NCBI RefSeq assembly: GCF_003112515.1
Contig: NZ_BEVZ01000009.1
Coordinates: 1-64,000 of the forward strand
Source: Streptomyces fragilis
GTDB lineage: Bacteria; Actinomycetota; Actinomycetes; Streptomycetales; Streptomycetaceae
Reading direction: 5' to 3'
Length of the DNA stretch: 64,000 nucleotides
Of the stretch, positions 24,178-31,743 are shown piece by piece; position 1 is the first letter of the stretch, and each line of letters opens with the position of its first letter. The notes below the pieces were generated by a model, which saw nothing but the letters and a program-made list of their open reading frames with translations, had not been told where the DNA came from and ran no database searches. The translations under genes were made by a program, and so were the position numbers.

Positions 24178-25575
24178 TTACGGAGTGACGCGGAAGGTCG
24201 CGTCCTGCCGGTCCGAGGCGCTGGACGCGGAGTCGATCGGGTCGATGCGCAGCTGGTAGGCGCTGTGCCGCAGGTAGCGCGTGGGGAAGTTGTGGGAGCG
24301 GAACGACGTCCAGGAGGAGTCGGCGAGGCCCGCCGTCCGCTGGAAGGTCGCGTCCGCCCGGAAGGTGGCGGTGCCGTCGTCCGGGTCGAGACGCACGGCG
24401 TAGTCGTAGTGCCGCAGGTAGTTGCCGGGATAGTTGACGGACTCGAAGGAGACGCCCGAGGAGGAGGCGAGCCCGGGGACCATCCGCCACATCTGGTCCT
24501 GGTACGGGTCGAAGGGGTAGGCGTCGAGGCGTCCCGCCCGGTCCGCGTGGCGTACGAAGCGGTCGGGGAAGTTGTAGGACTTCAGCCGCACCCACGCGGG
24601 AGCGCCCCAGCGGCTGACGGCGGCCGTGTACTCGGCGTCGGTGATGCCGATGACGGAGCCGTGCTTGGAGTTCAGCGCAGGCGTGTAGTCGCGCTGGTTC
24701 ATCGGCGCCCAGGAGTTGGAGCCGATGTTCGCCTGCGACCAGGCGTAGTAGTCGTTGTTGACCGGGCTGAACGAGTCTCCCCACAGCCGCCAGCCGCCGT
24801 CGTTGTTCCTGGCGAGCAGGGGCGCCTCGATGGCGTTGCCCTGCCTGAGCCCGCTGGTGTAGGTGGTGAAGCTGTTGGGCGCACCGGTGGAGGACCTCGC
24901 CCCGTAGAGCAGACCGTCGGCGAGGTTCTTGTAGTACAGGTAGGTGGTGCCCCCGTCGACGACGACATCGCCGTCCAGGACGCCGAAGCTGGGGCTGAAG
25001 TACACCTGGGGCGGGCCGACCGAGCGGAAGTCGGTCGTCCAGTTGGCCATCAGGACGTCGCGTCCGCCGTCGACCGCCGAGTAGACGATGCCGTACTGGC
25101 CCCTCGGGGCGTCCCAGAAGGCGGTCGGCGCCCAGGTGTGGCTGCTCGACGTGTGCATCCGGAGGCGGCGGTAGCCGGTGAACGCGCTCAGGTCCGTCGA
25201 GTCGTACACGTGCAGGTACTGGCTCCAGCGGGTGAAGTCGGTGCCCTTGAGGTCGGTGGCGAGCACCACGAAGGTGCCGTCCTGCTTGCGGAGGACGAAC
25301 GGGTCGCGCAGGCCCTGTTCGCCGGCGGTCGGGGTGACGACGGGACGGTTCTGGTTCAGCGGGGTCCAGTTGAGTCCGTCCCGGCTGACCGCCAGGTGCA
25401 GGCCGTAGTCCGCGCCCTGGCCGTTCGGGGATTCGGTGAAGTAGACCATGGCGTAGGCCGTGTTGGCCGCTGCCGCGGCGGAGGGCGTCGCGGCCGTCGC
25501 GCGGGCGACGGGCGCGAGGGCTCCGAGCGCGGCGCCCGCCGCGGCCAGACCGAACGATCGCCTGCTGAGATTCAT
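24178..25575 (-). CDS. Secreted GH43 arabinofuranosidase with AbfB (CBM42) domain
   Basis: The 465-residue precursor begins with a twin-arginine signal (NLSRRSFGLAAAGAALGAL, cleavage near ATA, residue 29). ATG 25575 follows GGAGAG; the longer frame upstream is not coding-like. Residues 38-320 form a GH43 five-blade propeller with RDPFV (Asp91), VLDGDV (Asp201) and NAIEAPL (Glu250) as the likely base, pKa modulator and acid. Residues 325-465 are an AbfB/CBM42 beta-trefoil of three repeats with F/YP..Y/FLRH motifs, which binds arabinofuranose side chains. The layout matches Streptomyces exo-alpha-1,5-L-arabinofuranosidases such as Araf43A. Two LacI-type operators lie upstream, so arabinose or an arabino-oligosaccharide probably induces it. 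Confidence 0.9.
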   Translation of the reverse strand: MNLSRRSFGLAAAGAALGALAPVARATAATPSAAAAANTAYAMVYFTESPNGQGADYGLHLAVSRDGLNWTPLNQNRPVVTPTAGEQGLRDPFVLRKQDGTFVVLATDLKGTDFTRWSQYLHVYDSTDLSAFTGYRRLRMHTSSSHTWAPTAFWDAPRGQYGIVYSAVDGGRDVLMANWTTDFRSVGPPQVYFSPSFGVLDGDVVVDGGTTYLYYKNLADGLLYGARSSTGAPNSFTTYTSGLRQGNAIEAPLLARNNDGGWRLWGDSFSPVNNDYYAWSQANIGSNSWAPMNQRDYTPALNSKHGSVIGITDAEYTAAVSRWGAPAWVRLKSYNFPDRFVRHADRAGRLDAYPFDPYQDQMWRMVPGLASSSGVSFESVNYPGNYLRHYDYAVRLDPDDGTATFRADATFQRTAGLADSSWTSFRSHNFPTRYLRHSAYQLRIDPIDSASSASDRQDATFRVTP

Positions 25576-25771
25576 GCGCTCTCCAGTCGTTGTCGGGCTC
25601 GGGTCCGGTCGGTTCTCGGTTCGCGCATACACACAGACACACGCACGCACGAGGAGCCGGCACGGGAGAGCCGGTGCGGTGGGAGGGAGCGGGGTCGCGC
25701 AGCTTGTGACGCGGTCACGACAGGCCGCGCCCGAGAGTGACCTCGAGCGCGGTGGGGCGTCCGGCAGTCAG

Positions 25772-25785
25772 TGTGAGCGCTAACA
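25772..25785. promoter_or_regulatory. LacI-type operator, copy 1
   Basis: TGTGAGCGCTAACA lies 197 bp upstream of the GH43 start. The AGCGCT core with flanking TG(T/A) arms is the typical LacI/GalR-family palindrome. It is the exact reverse complement of the site at 25894-25907. Confidence 0.7.
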
Positions 25786-25893
25786 GTTCCGCGGGGCAAG
25801 GGTCGTGCGTCAAGACGGGCCGGTGGGGTGGCGCAGGGGCAACCGTCCATCACTCACGGGACAGGCCATCACTCCAGCTCAAGCGGGGCCGCA

Positions 25894-25907
25894 TGTTAGC
25901 GCTCACA
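25894..25907. promoter_or_regulatory. LacI-type operator, copy 2
   Basis: TGTTAGCGCTCACA is identical in sequence to copy 1 but inverted, 122 bp away centre to centre. The pair could allow looping by a tetrameric LacI protein. No LacI gene is present in the window. The surrounding 25576-26101 region is otherwise non-coding and should hold the GH43 promoter and that of the plus-strand gene at 26102. Confidence 0.7.
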
Positions 25908-26101
25908 AGGGTGAGCGGAGCTCAGTCCCGGCCGAATAGCGTCGTGCGGCCGTTTCCTTCTCCCGTCCCCCGCCCTCAGCGGGGGGACCTCGTCCGGTCG
26001 GCGCGCACGGCGTAGCGGCGGTCGGCGGCGCGCCTCAACCGGTGTACCGGTCGTTCCCCCTTGCGTAGGATGCCCCTTCCGGACTGAGGGAAGAGGCTCC
26101 C

Positions 26102-26800
26102 GTGGCGGACATACCCGGCGCGCGGGCGGAGTTGGACCGGCTCGGGCGGGACCTTCGCGCGCAGCTGGCGTCGTTGGTCCAGACCCTCACTCCGGGCGCC
26201 GACCTCGACTCGCTCGTACTCCGCGAGCCCGCGGTCGTCGACTGGCACGAGCCCCTGGGGTACCGGTACTCCCTCTCGTTCCGCGGGCACCGCCCCGCCG
26301 GGATCGCCGCCGCCGGCATCGTGCCGCGTGCGGCGAGGTTGCTCGCCCGAGCCGGCTGGGACGTCCCGGAGCCGGAGGAGTACGCGGAGCTGGAGTGGGC
26401 CACCGACGACACGGGTGACCGGTATCTCCTGACCGCCCGCCACCCCGACGGCAACCTCATCGAGGTTCGCGTGGACGCGTACGGCTCCGCCGTGCTGTTC
26501 ATCGGGCGGACCCCGGTGACGGCCCTGTACGAGGCGCAGGCGTTCCGGTGGCCGGAGCCGGTCCGGACGGCCGCGGCCCTCACGCCCGGCCACCTGCTCT
26601 GCTACGAATGCGACGGCCTCGGTGCCTGCGACTGCTGCGGGGGCCGCGGGTGGCTGCCGAGTGAGCCGCACGGGCGCAGCCGCTGCCCCCAGTGCGCCGC
26701 GCGGCGCGTGTGCCCCGTCTGCGGGGGCGCGGGGGAGCTGGCCCTCTCCCAGTTGTCGGCCTACCAGAGGACCTACTACCCGGAGCTGGGCCGCCCCTGA
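26102..26800 (+). CDS. Hypothetical protein with C-terminal DnaJ-like zinc-ribbon cysteines
   Basis: The protein is 232 residues, from GTG 26102. The first 160 residues form a soluble alpha/beta domain of unknown type (LGYRYSLSFRGHRP, WATDDTGDRYLLTARHPDGNLIEVRVDAYGSAVLFIGRTP). The C-terminus packs eight cysteines in CYECDGLGACDCCGGRGW and CPQCAARRVCPVCGGAGEL. CxxC-G.G spacing like this is the zinc-binding signature of the DnaJ central domain, but no J domain is present. It ends 34 bp from the convergent barstar-domain gene. Streptomyces-typical codon use suggests it is native; the function is unknown. Confidence 0.7.
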   Translation: MADIPGARAELDRLGRDLRAQLASLVQTLTPGADLDSLVLREPAVVDWHEPLGYRYSLSFRGHRPAGIAAAGIVPRAARLLARAGWDVPEPEEYAELEWATDDTGDRYLLTARHPDGNLIEVRVDAYGSAVLFIGRTPVTALYEAQAFRWPEPVRTAAALTPGHLLCYECDGLGACDCCGGRGWLPSEPHGRSRCPQCAARRVCPVCGGAGELALSQLSAYQRTYYPELGRP

Positions 26801-26834
26801 CCGTCGCAGCGCCGGAAGCCCTGGTTCGGTGACG

Positions 26835-27695
26835 TCAACGGAGGACGACCTCCACGCCATGGTCCGCGAAGATCTCCAGGATGACGGGGAACGGGACCAC
26901 GCCACTGTCGCCCTGCGGGGTCGGCCGGGGTGTCGACAGGCGGGCCACGGACTCGGCCGAGTGGTCCCAATACAGGGTGAACGGCACGGTGGCACCCCAG
27001 CGGCCGCGCAGGCAGTCGTCCAGAGCGTCGAGGTTCCGGCCGAAGTAGCCGCAGGGTCCGTTGACGGCCTCGCCGAGCGCGCAGTAGAAGCTCTCCTCGT
27101 CGACGATGTCCCGGCCGTCGAGGGTGAGGACCTGGCCCGCGGGGGCGTCGGGCCTCCCCCGGTGGCGGTACTCCCGGGACCACAGCGCCACCGACAGCCA
27201 GGCGTGTCGGCCCTCGGGGGTGAGGTCGCGCCACAGGCCCGTCCGGTCCAGCCGGCCCTCACGGATCAGGTCCCACACCGGTTCCGCTCCGGGCAGGGCG
27301 TTCTCGCACCACAGCGTGACCGTGAGGTCGAGGAGATCGGCTCCGCGGGCGGAGGGCCGGGCGTCGACGACGGTGACGTCGTTGACGAAGTACGACCCCA
27401 TGACCGTGCCGTCCGCGTCGAGGAGATCGAGGTCGGCGTTGCCGGCCGAGGCGCGCTGGCGGCCGAGGTGACCGGTGCTCCTCAGCAGGCCTCCTCGCGG
27501 GCGACAGCCCGCGAGGAGCACCTGACGCGCCCCATCCTCCTCGCCCGGGAGCGGCGTGAACAGCCCCTGGGCCTCGTGGGAGGGGCCCCAGAAGTCGGCG
27601 TCGTCCTCGTCCGAGGTCAGCGCGTAGCGGTATCCCCCGCCGTCGTGGCCTGGTGATTCATTCACGATCCTGGTTCTGCGCCTACCGTAAGCCAT
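26835..27695 (-). CDS. Barstar-domain protein
   Basis: The 286-residue protein ends in a barstar (barnase-inhibitor) domain at about residues 190-286: VLTLDGRDIVDEESFYCALGEAV, then NGPCGYFGRNLDALDDCLRG, with the invariant Y/FFG.NLDAL. The N-terminal 190 residues are an acidic beta-rich domain I do not recognise (GSYFVNDVTVVDARP; LTVTLWCENALPG). No secreted ribonuclease partner is visible nearby. Barstar proteins neutralise their own or rival RNases, so this could be an orphan immunity protein. The start is uncertain: ATG 27695 has a poor ribosome site, and an in-frame GTG about 11 codons in is an alternative. It diverges from the four-gene operon at 27759. Confidence 0.78.
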   Translation of the reverse strand: MAYGRRRTRIVNESPGHDGGGYRYALTSDEDDADFWGPSHEAQGLFTPLPGEEDGARQVLLAGCRPRGGLLRSTGHLGRQRASAGNADLDLLDADGTVMGSYFVNDVTVVDARPSARGADLLDLTVTLWCENALPGAEPVWDLIREGRLDRTGLWRDLTPEGRHAWLSVALWSREYRHRGRPDAPAGQVLTLDGRDIVDEESFYCALGEAVNGPCGYFGRNLDALDDCLRGRWGATVPFTLYWDHSAESVARLSTPRPTPQGDSGVVPFPVILEIFADHGVEVVLR

Positions 27696-27697
27696 AG

Positions 27698-27723
27698 GTT
27701 CGACCCGTAAACCCGTTCGACCC
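27698..27723. promoter_or_regulatory. Direct repeat GTTCGACCC x2 in a divergent promoter
   Basis: GTTCGACCC occurs at 27698-27706 and 27715-27723, a 17-bp repeat distance. It lies between the start of the barstar-domain gene and the TTG start of the HTH gene at 27759. The repeats could be operator half-sites for the HTH protein. This is inferred from position only. Confidence 0.4.
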
Positions 27724-27758
27724 TTCGTCAGATGCCGTGCCCTGGAAGGTAAATCGCC

Positions 27759-28373
27759 TTGAGCGAGCCACACCCCTTGGACCGCACGCGAGTGCGTTAC
27801 CGCGAACTGTTGGCCGAGTGCGGCCTCGACACCGAGACTCACATACCCGGCCTGGTCACCAACACCGGCGTCTCCGAGCCGGATGTCCGGGCCCTGCTCA
27901 ACGGGGAGCACGTCCCCCTTGACGACCCGGACGACCGGGTGAGACGACGAGTCTGCCACCTGTACGAATCGCGGACCGACCTCGACGGACGGCCGGCGGA
28001 CATCCGAGACATCGCGGCCGCCCTCAACGCGACGCCGACCTGGACGAAGAAGATCGTCGCCGGGCAGGCCAACCCGAGCCTCACCGCAGGGCACGTCCTC
28101 TGCCAGTACTACGGAGTCCCCTCCGACTTCCTCACCGCGACGCCAGCCGACGCCCTCAACCGCGAGCTCGGCAAGATCGTGTTCGACCTCGAGGTCAAGG
28201 CCGACCCGGAGCGGATCCTCGCGGCCCTCGGTGTGCGGCACGTCGCCGGCCGCGGCCCGAACTGGGGCGGTGACCACTTGGGCGCCGTCGCCCACATGGT
28301 GGCCGGCATCCGCGAGAGCCTGGCTACGGTCGAGGAGCCCCTCGCCCGGCTGGAAGGAGGAGAAGGCGGATGA
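27759..28373 (+). CDS. XRE-like helix-turn-helix regulator
   Basis: The protein is 204 residues, from TTG 27759 behind GGAAGG. Residues about 75-130 look like an XRE-type HTH (DIRDIAAALNATPTWTKKIVAGQANPSLTAGHVLCQYYGVPSDFL), the layout of phage-Cro-like and antitoxin-type regulators. An earlier stretch (TNTGVSEPDVRALLNGEHVP) could be a second recognition helix or a degenerate HTH. There is no membrane span. The stop overlaps the start of the next gene (a metallopeptidase) by 4 bp, the classic XRE plus ImmA/IrrE pairing. It is likely to repress its own operon from the repeats upstream. Confidence 0.8.
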   Translation: MSEPHPLDRTRVRYRELLAECGLDTETHIPGLVTNTGVSEPDVRALLNGEHVPLDDPDDRVRRRVCHLYESRTDLDGRPADIRDIAAALNATPTWTKKIVAGQANPSLTAGHVLCQYYGVPSDFLTATPADALNRELGKIVFDLEVKADPERILAALGVRHVAGRGPNWGGDHLGAVAHMVAGIRESLATVEEPLARLEGGEGG

Positions 28374-28942
28374 GGTCCACCCCCAGGACCACGAGCAAGG
28401 CGCAGCGTCGGCTGATGACCGAGCTGAGCAAGGCCGTCGTAGCGCGCGTCGACGTGCCGGCCGCTCCCGAAGTCGTCTTCCGGGCGCTCTGCGACGCCAT
28501 GAGCGAGCGCCGCGGCCGCCCGGTCGCACTCGCCGTCCGGCCGTTTCCTCCCGAGATCGCCGACACCACCGGCCTGTGGCTCGACCTGGCCGACCAGGAC
28601 GTCATCGTCATCGAGGAGGGCCTCGACGCCGACCACCAACTGGTCGTGCTCGGGCACGAGCTGTGGCACATGGTCGCCGGGCACTGCGGGCACCAGGTCG
28701 GCGAGGCCGCAGTAGCCGCCCGCACCGTCCTGACCTCCGAACCGGCATTGCTCGAAGCCGTCCGGCGGGTCGCCGCGCGCAGCCACTCCCACGCCGCCGA
28801 CGAGCGGGACGCTGAAGGCTTCGGACTCCTCCTCGGCACCCGCATGCGGAACTGGCTCGACGAAGGGACCGGTGCCACTCCACTGGACGACATCGCCCAG
28901 CGCATCGACACGTCCCTCGGCTACCCCGGTCCCAAGGGATAG
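28370..28942 (+). CDS. ImmA/IrrE-type metallopeptidase-like protein
   Basis: The 190-residue protein has the zincin motif VLGHELWHMVAGH with His96, Glu97 and His100. Acidic residues downstream in SHSHAADERDAEGFG could supply the third ligand (a gluzincin-like ERDAE). ImmA/IrrE proteases cleave their partner XRE repressor after a signal; in Streptomyces genomes such genes are often labelled toxin component of a toxin-antitoxin system. It overlaps the HTH gene by 4 bp, so the two are translated together. The next gene starts 3 bp after its stop. Cleavage of the HTH partner is inferred from the pairing. Confidence 0.85.
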   Translation: MRSTPRTTSKAQRRLMTELSKAVVARVDVPAAPEVVFRALCDAMSERRGRPVALAVRPFPPEIADTTGLWLDLADQDVIVIEEGLDADHQLVVLGHELWHMVAGHCGHQVGEAAVAARTVLTSEPALLEAVRRVAARSHSHAADERDAEGFGLLLGTRMRNWLDEGTGATPLDDIAQRIDTSLGYPGPKG

Positions 28943-28945
28943 GCA

Positions 28946-30109
28946 GTGGTCCTTACGCACCCGTACGCAGTGACGGCGATCATCCTGGTCGCCTCACTGC
29001 TCTACAAGCTCCCGACCGTCATCCGCGCCGGCCGCAACCCCTTGCTGCGGCAGGTCGGCGGCCTGCTCGCCGCCGCCTGCGGCGTCTTCATCTTCGCCCA
29101 GCCCGCCACCATCGCGGTCGTCAACGAGACGGTCGGTATCACCAACGTGTCCGCCCCGTGGGTATACAGCCTGCTCACCGGGTTCTGCGCCGTCTGCCTG
29201 CTGCTCATCATCCGGTGGCGCGGCGGCACACCCCGGACCGTCCGACGCGCCGGCTACTGGGTGTACGCCGGATACGGCGCTGTCCTGGTCGCGCTGTGGG
29301 TGCTGTTCGCCCTCGGCGACGCCGACGTCGAACGCCTCCAGGACTTCGACACCTACTACGCCACCACCCCGTTCATCCGCGAGATGATCGTGCTCTACCT
29401 GACCGGTCACATGGTGGCGGTCGTCATCACGTCCGGACTGCTGTGGACGTGGGAGAACCGGGTCAGGGGCACAGGGTGGCTGCACCCCGGCGTCGTCCTC
29501 CTCGGCGTCGGCTACGCCGCGAACCTGGCGTACGACTTCGCCAAGCTCACACCGGTCGTCGCCCACTGGTTCGGCAACAGCCGCCTGGACTGGATGAACA
29601 CGCAGTTGGCGCCGCTCATCGCCGCCCTCGTCGGCGTGCTGATCGCACTCGGCTTCATCCTGCCCCACCTCGGCGCGCACATCTCGCACCGGCTGACGGT
29701 ACGCCGCGACCATCGGGCTCTCGGCCCGCTGGCCAAGGCCCTCGGCCCGGTCCCCACCGCGAGCGCCCCCGTGGCCCTCGGCCGGTGGTCGCCCATCGAC
29801 CTGCGTCTCACGCGCCGCCAGACCGTCATCCGGGACGCCCTGCGCCACCTCGCCCCGTTCCTCGACGCCGGCCTGCGGGAGCGCACCCGCGCGGCTTGTC
29901 TGGCCGCCGGCAGCACGCCGGCCGAGGCCGACGCCCAGGGCGACGCGGCCGCCATCGTGGCGGCCGTCGCCACCATGCAGACCTCCACCCCCGGACAGCC
30001 GCGGACCGGCCGGACGGCGTACGACGGGCTGCACGATCTCACGGCCATATCCAGGGCCTTGCGCCGGCCCGTCGGCATCCCTCCCGTACCGGAAAAGAGC
30101 ACGCCATGA
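28946..30109 (+). CDS. MAB_1171c-family seven-helix membrane protein
   Basis: The protein is 387 residues, from GTG 28946. Seven hydrophobic segments lie in the first 245 residues (about 7-22, 35-58, 72-90, 100-122, 145-167, 178-200, 222-246). They are followed by a cytoplasmic C-terminal part of about 140 residues (RLTVRRDHRALGPLAKALGPV...LRRQTVIRDALRHLAPFLD...). This matches the MAB_1171c putative transporter family (DUF6545), common in Streptomyces beside ImmA/IrrE and FAD-oxidoreductase genes. Transport has not, to my knowledge, been shown; a seven-helix receptor role is possible. It follows the metallopeptidase by 3 bp and overlaps the oxidoreductase by 4 bp (ATGA). Confidence 0.82.
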   Translation: MVLTHPYAVTAIILVASLLYKLPTVIRAGRNPLLRQVGGLLAAACGVFIFAQPATIAVVNETVGITNVSAPWVYSLLTGFCAVCLLLIIRWRGGTPRTVRRAGYWVYAGYGAVLVALWVLFALGDADVERLQDFDTYYATTPFIREMIVLYLTGHMVAVVITSGLLWTWENRVRGTGWLHPGVVLLGVGYAANLAYDFAKLTPVVAHWFGNSRLDWMNTQLAPLIAALVGVLIALGFILPHLGAHISHRLTVRRDHRALGPLAKALGPVPTASAPVALGRWSPIDLRLTRRQTVIRDALRHLAPFLDAGLRERTRAACLAAGSTPAEADAQGDAAAIVAAVATMQTSTPGQPRTGRTAYDGLHDLTAISRALRRPVGIPPVPEKSTP

Positions 30110-31503
30110 GCGGCAGAGCCAGCAGCACCCGTCAAGCCGTGGTCATCGGAGGGGGCCTGGCGGGCTTCCTTGCCGCGCGGGCCCTCGCCGGCGACGCGGC
30201 CGTCACCATCGTCGAGCGCGACACCCTGCCGACGGTGCCCGAGCCCCGCAAGAACTTGCCCCAGGCACGCCATCTCCACAACCTGTGGTCCGGCGGGGCC
30301 GGCGCCGTGGAGCAGCTCCTGCCGGGCACGCTGGCCGAGCTGCAGGCCCACGGCGCGCGCCGCATACCGCTCACCTCCGGCATGGTCGCCTACAGCCCCG
30401 CCGGCTGGTATCGCCGGTGGGACGACAGCCACTACTCGATCAGCTGCAGCCGCGACCTCCTGGACTGGGTCATCCGCGGTCAGGTCCTCGCCGGCAACGC
30501 GGCTGCGATCACGGTGTTGCAGCGGACCCAGGTCCTAGGCTTGGTCGGTGATGCTGCCGCCGTGACCGGCGTCCGGATCCGGAACGCCGCCGGCGAGGAG
30601 GAGACGCTGAACGCCGACCTGGTCGTCGACGCCGGCGGCCGCGCCTCACGCACCCCCCACTGGCTGCTCGACCTCGGGCTCGACGGGCCCACAGCCCGCG
30701 AAGTCGACTCCGGCCTCGTCTATGCGAGCCGCACCTACCAGGCACCTCCGAAGACGCCCGCGGTGTGGCCGATCATCAACATCCAGGCCGACCCCCGCAG
30801 CGGCGGGCCCGCCCGCAGCGGAGCCATCCAGCCCATCGAGGACGACCGGTGGCTGGTGACCCTGTCCGGGACCCGCGGCGCCGAACCGCCCCGGGACCCC
30901 AAGGGCTTCGAGGAGTTCGCCCAGCAGTTGCGGCACCCCCTGATCGCCGAGGCGCTTGTGCACGCCCAGCCGCTCACGGACGTGACGCTCAGCCGCACGA
31001 CGGTGAACCAGCGCCGCTACTACGAGAAGACCCGCATGCCGCGCGGTCTGCTCGTCCTGGGCGACGCCGTCGCCGCGACGAACCCGACCTACGGCCACGG
31101 CATGTCCGTCGCCGCACAGAGCGCCCTGACTCTCCGCGACACCCTCCGCCGACGCGGCTGGGCCGCCCCGGACCTCGCCCGGCACGTCCAGAAGGGCATC
31201 ACCCGGCACCTCGAGACGGCATGGACGTTCGCCACCGGATCCGACGTCTTCTTCCCCGGCGCCTCGGAGAACGGCCCGACCGTCGTCGAGCGCCTGGCCG
31301 CGCGGTACATCGACCGTCTCATCCACACCGCGACCGGATCCGGCCGTGTGGCACGCGCTGTCACCGACGTCATGACCCTGGAAGCCGGACCCGCCCGACT
31401 GCTCAGCCCCGACACACTGATCGCTGCCGCCCGCGGCCCGCTCAAGCCCTCGCTGCAGCACCCCCCGCTCACCGCCGAGGAATGGCAGGCCATCCGGAAC
31501 TAG
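30106..31503 (+). CDS. FAD-dependent oxidoreductase
   Basis: The protein is 465 residues, from ATG 30106, which overlaps the previous stop as ATGA. The N-terminal Rossmann fold has the FAD motif VVIGGGLAGFLAARAL (about 12-27) and VERD ending strand 2. A later GD motif (LVLGDAVAATNPTYGHGMSVAAQSALTLRDTL) binds the flavin ribityl chain, as in aromatic hydroxylase and geranylgeranyl-reductase-like proteins. No signal peptide is present. It probably modifies a small molecule linked to the operon, either the substrate of the MAB_1171c protein or a membrane lipid or quinone. That function is inference. Confidence 0.87.
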   Translation: MSGRASSTRQAVVIGGGLAGFLAARALAGDAAVTIVERDTLPTVPEPRKNLPQARHLHNLWSGGAGAVEQLLPGTLAELQAHGARRIPLTSGMVAYSPAGWYRRWDDSHYSISCSRDLLDWVIRGQVLAGNAAAITVLQRTQVLGLVGDAAAVTGVRIRNAAGEEETLNADLVVDAGGRASRTPHWLLDLGLDGPTAREVDSGLVYASRTYQAPPKTPAVWPIINIQADPRSGGPARSGAIQPIEDDRWLVTLSGTRGAEPPRDPKGFEEFAQQLRHPLIAEALVHAQPLTDVTLSRTTVNQRRYYEKTRMPRGLLVLGDAVAATNPTYGHGMSVAAQSALTLRDTLRRRGWAAPDLARHVQKGITRHLETAWTFATGSDVFFPGASENGPTVVERLAARYIDRLIHTATGSGRVARAVTDVMTLEAGPARLLSPDTLIAAARGPLKPSLQHPPLTAEEWQAIRN

Positions 31504-31743
31504 GGACCAGCCGCAAGATCGTTCTTGCCCAATTGTGCAAGCCTCTCGGGCCCCTTACGAGTGAAGTGCGGGGCCCTACCCCCTGAGTGCGCCGATCGTA
31601 CGCGCCGGTCGCACCGCGGGGACGGTGCCGGCGGTGGAATCACCGGCGGGCGGTCGTCGCGGGTGGGGGTCGTCGATGAGCTGTCCGACGACCGCACGAT
31701 CACGGCTGTCCCCCCGTCCCCGCAGGCGCGGCCGACGCTCCGG
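31504..31743. terminator. Intergenic region with hairpin closing the HTH/ImmA/FAD operon
   Basis: GGGCCCC (31548-31554) can pair with GGGGCCC (31570-31576) around a 15-nt loop, 45 bp after the oxidoreductase stop. It also serves the border to the opposing peptide-cluster gene at 31744. No small gene is supported in the remaining 240 bp. Confidence 0.45.

Noticed and set aside
29158..30105. Extension of the FAD oxidoreductase upstream through the MAB_1171c gene in another frame
   Set aside because: The upstream part is Arg/Pro-rich shadow sequence, and the FAD motif starts properly after ATG 30106.
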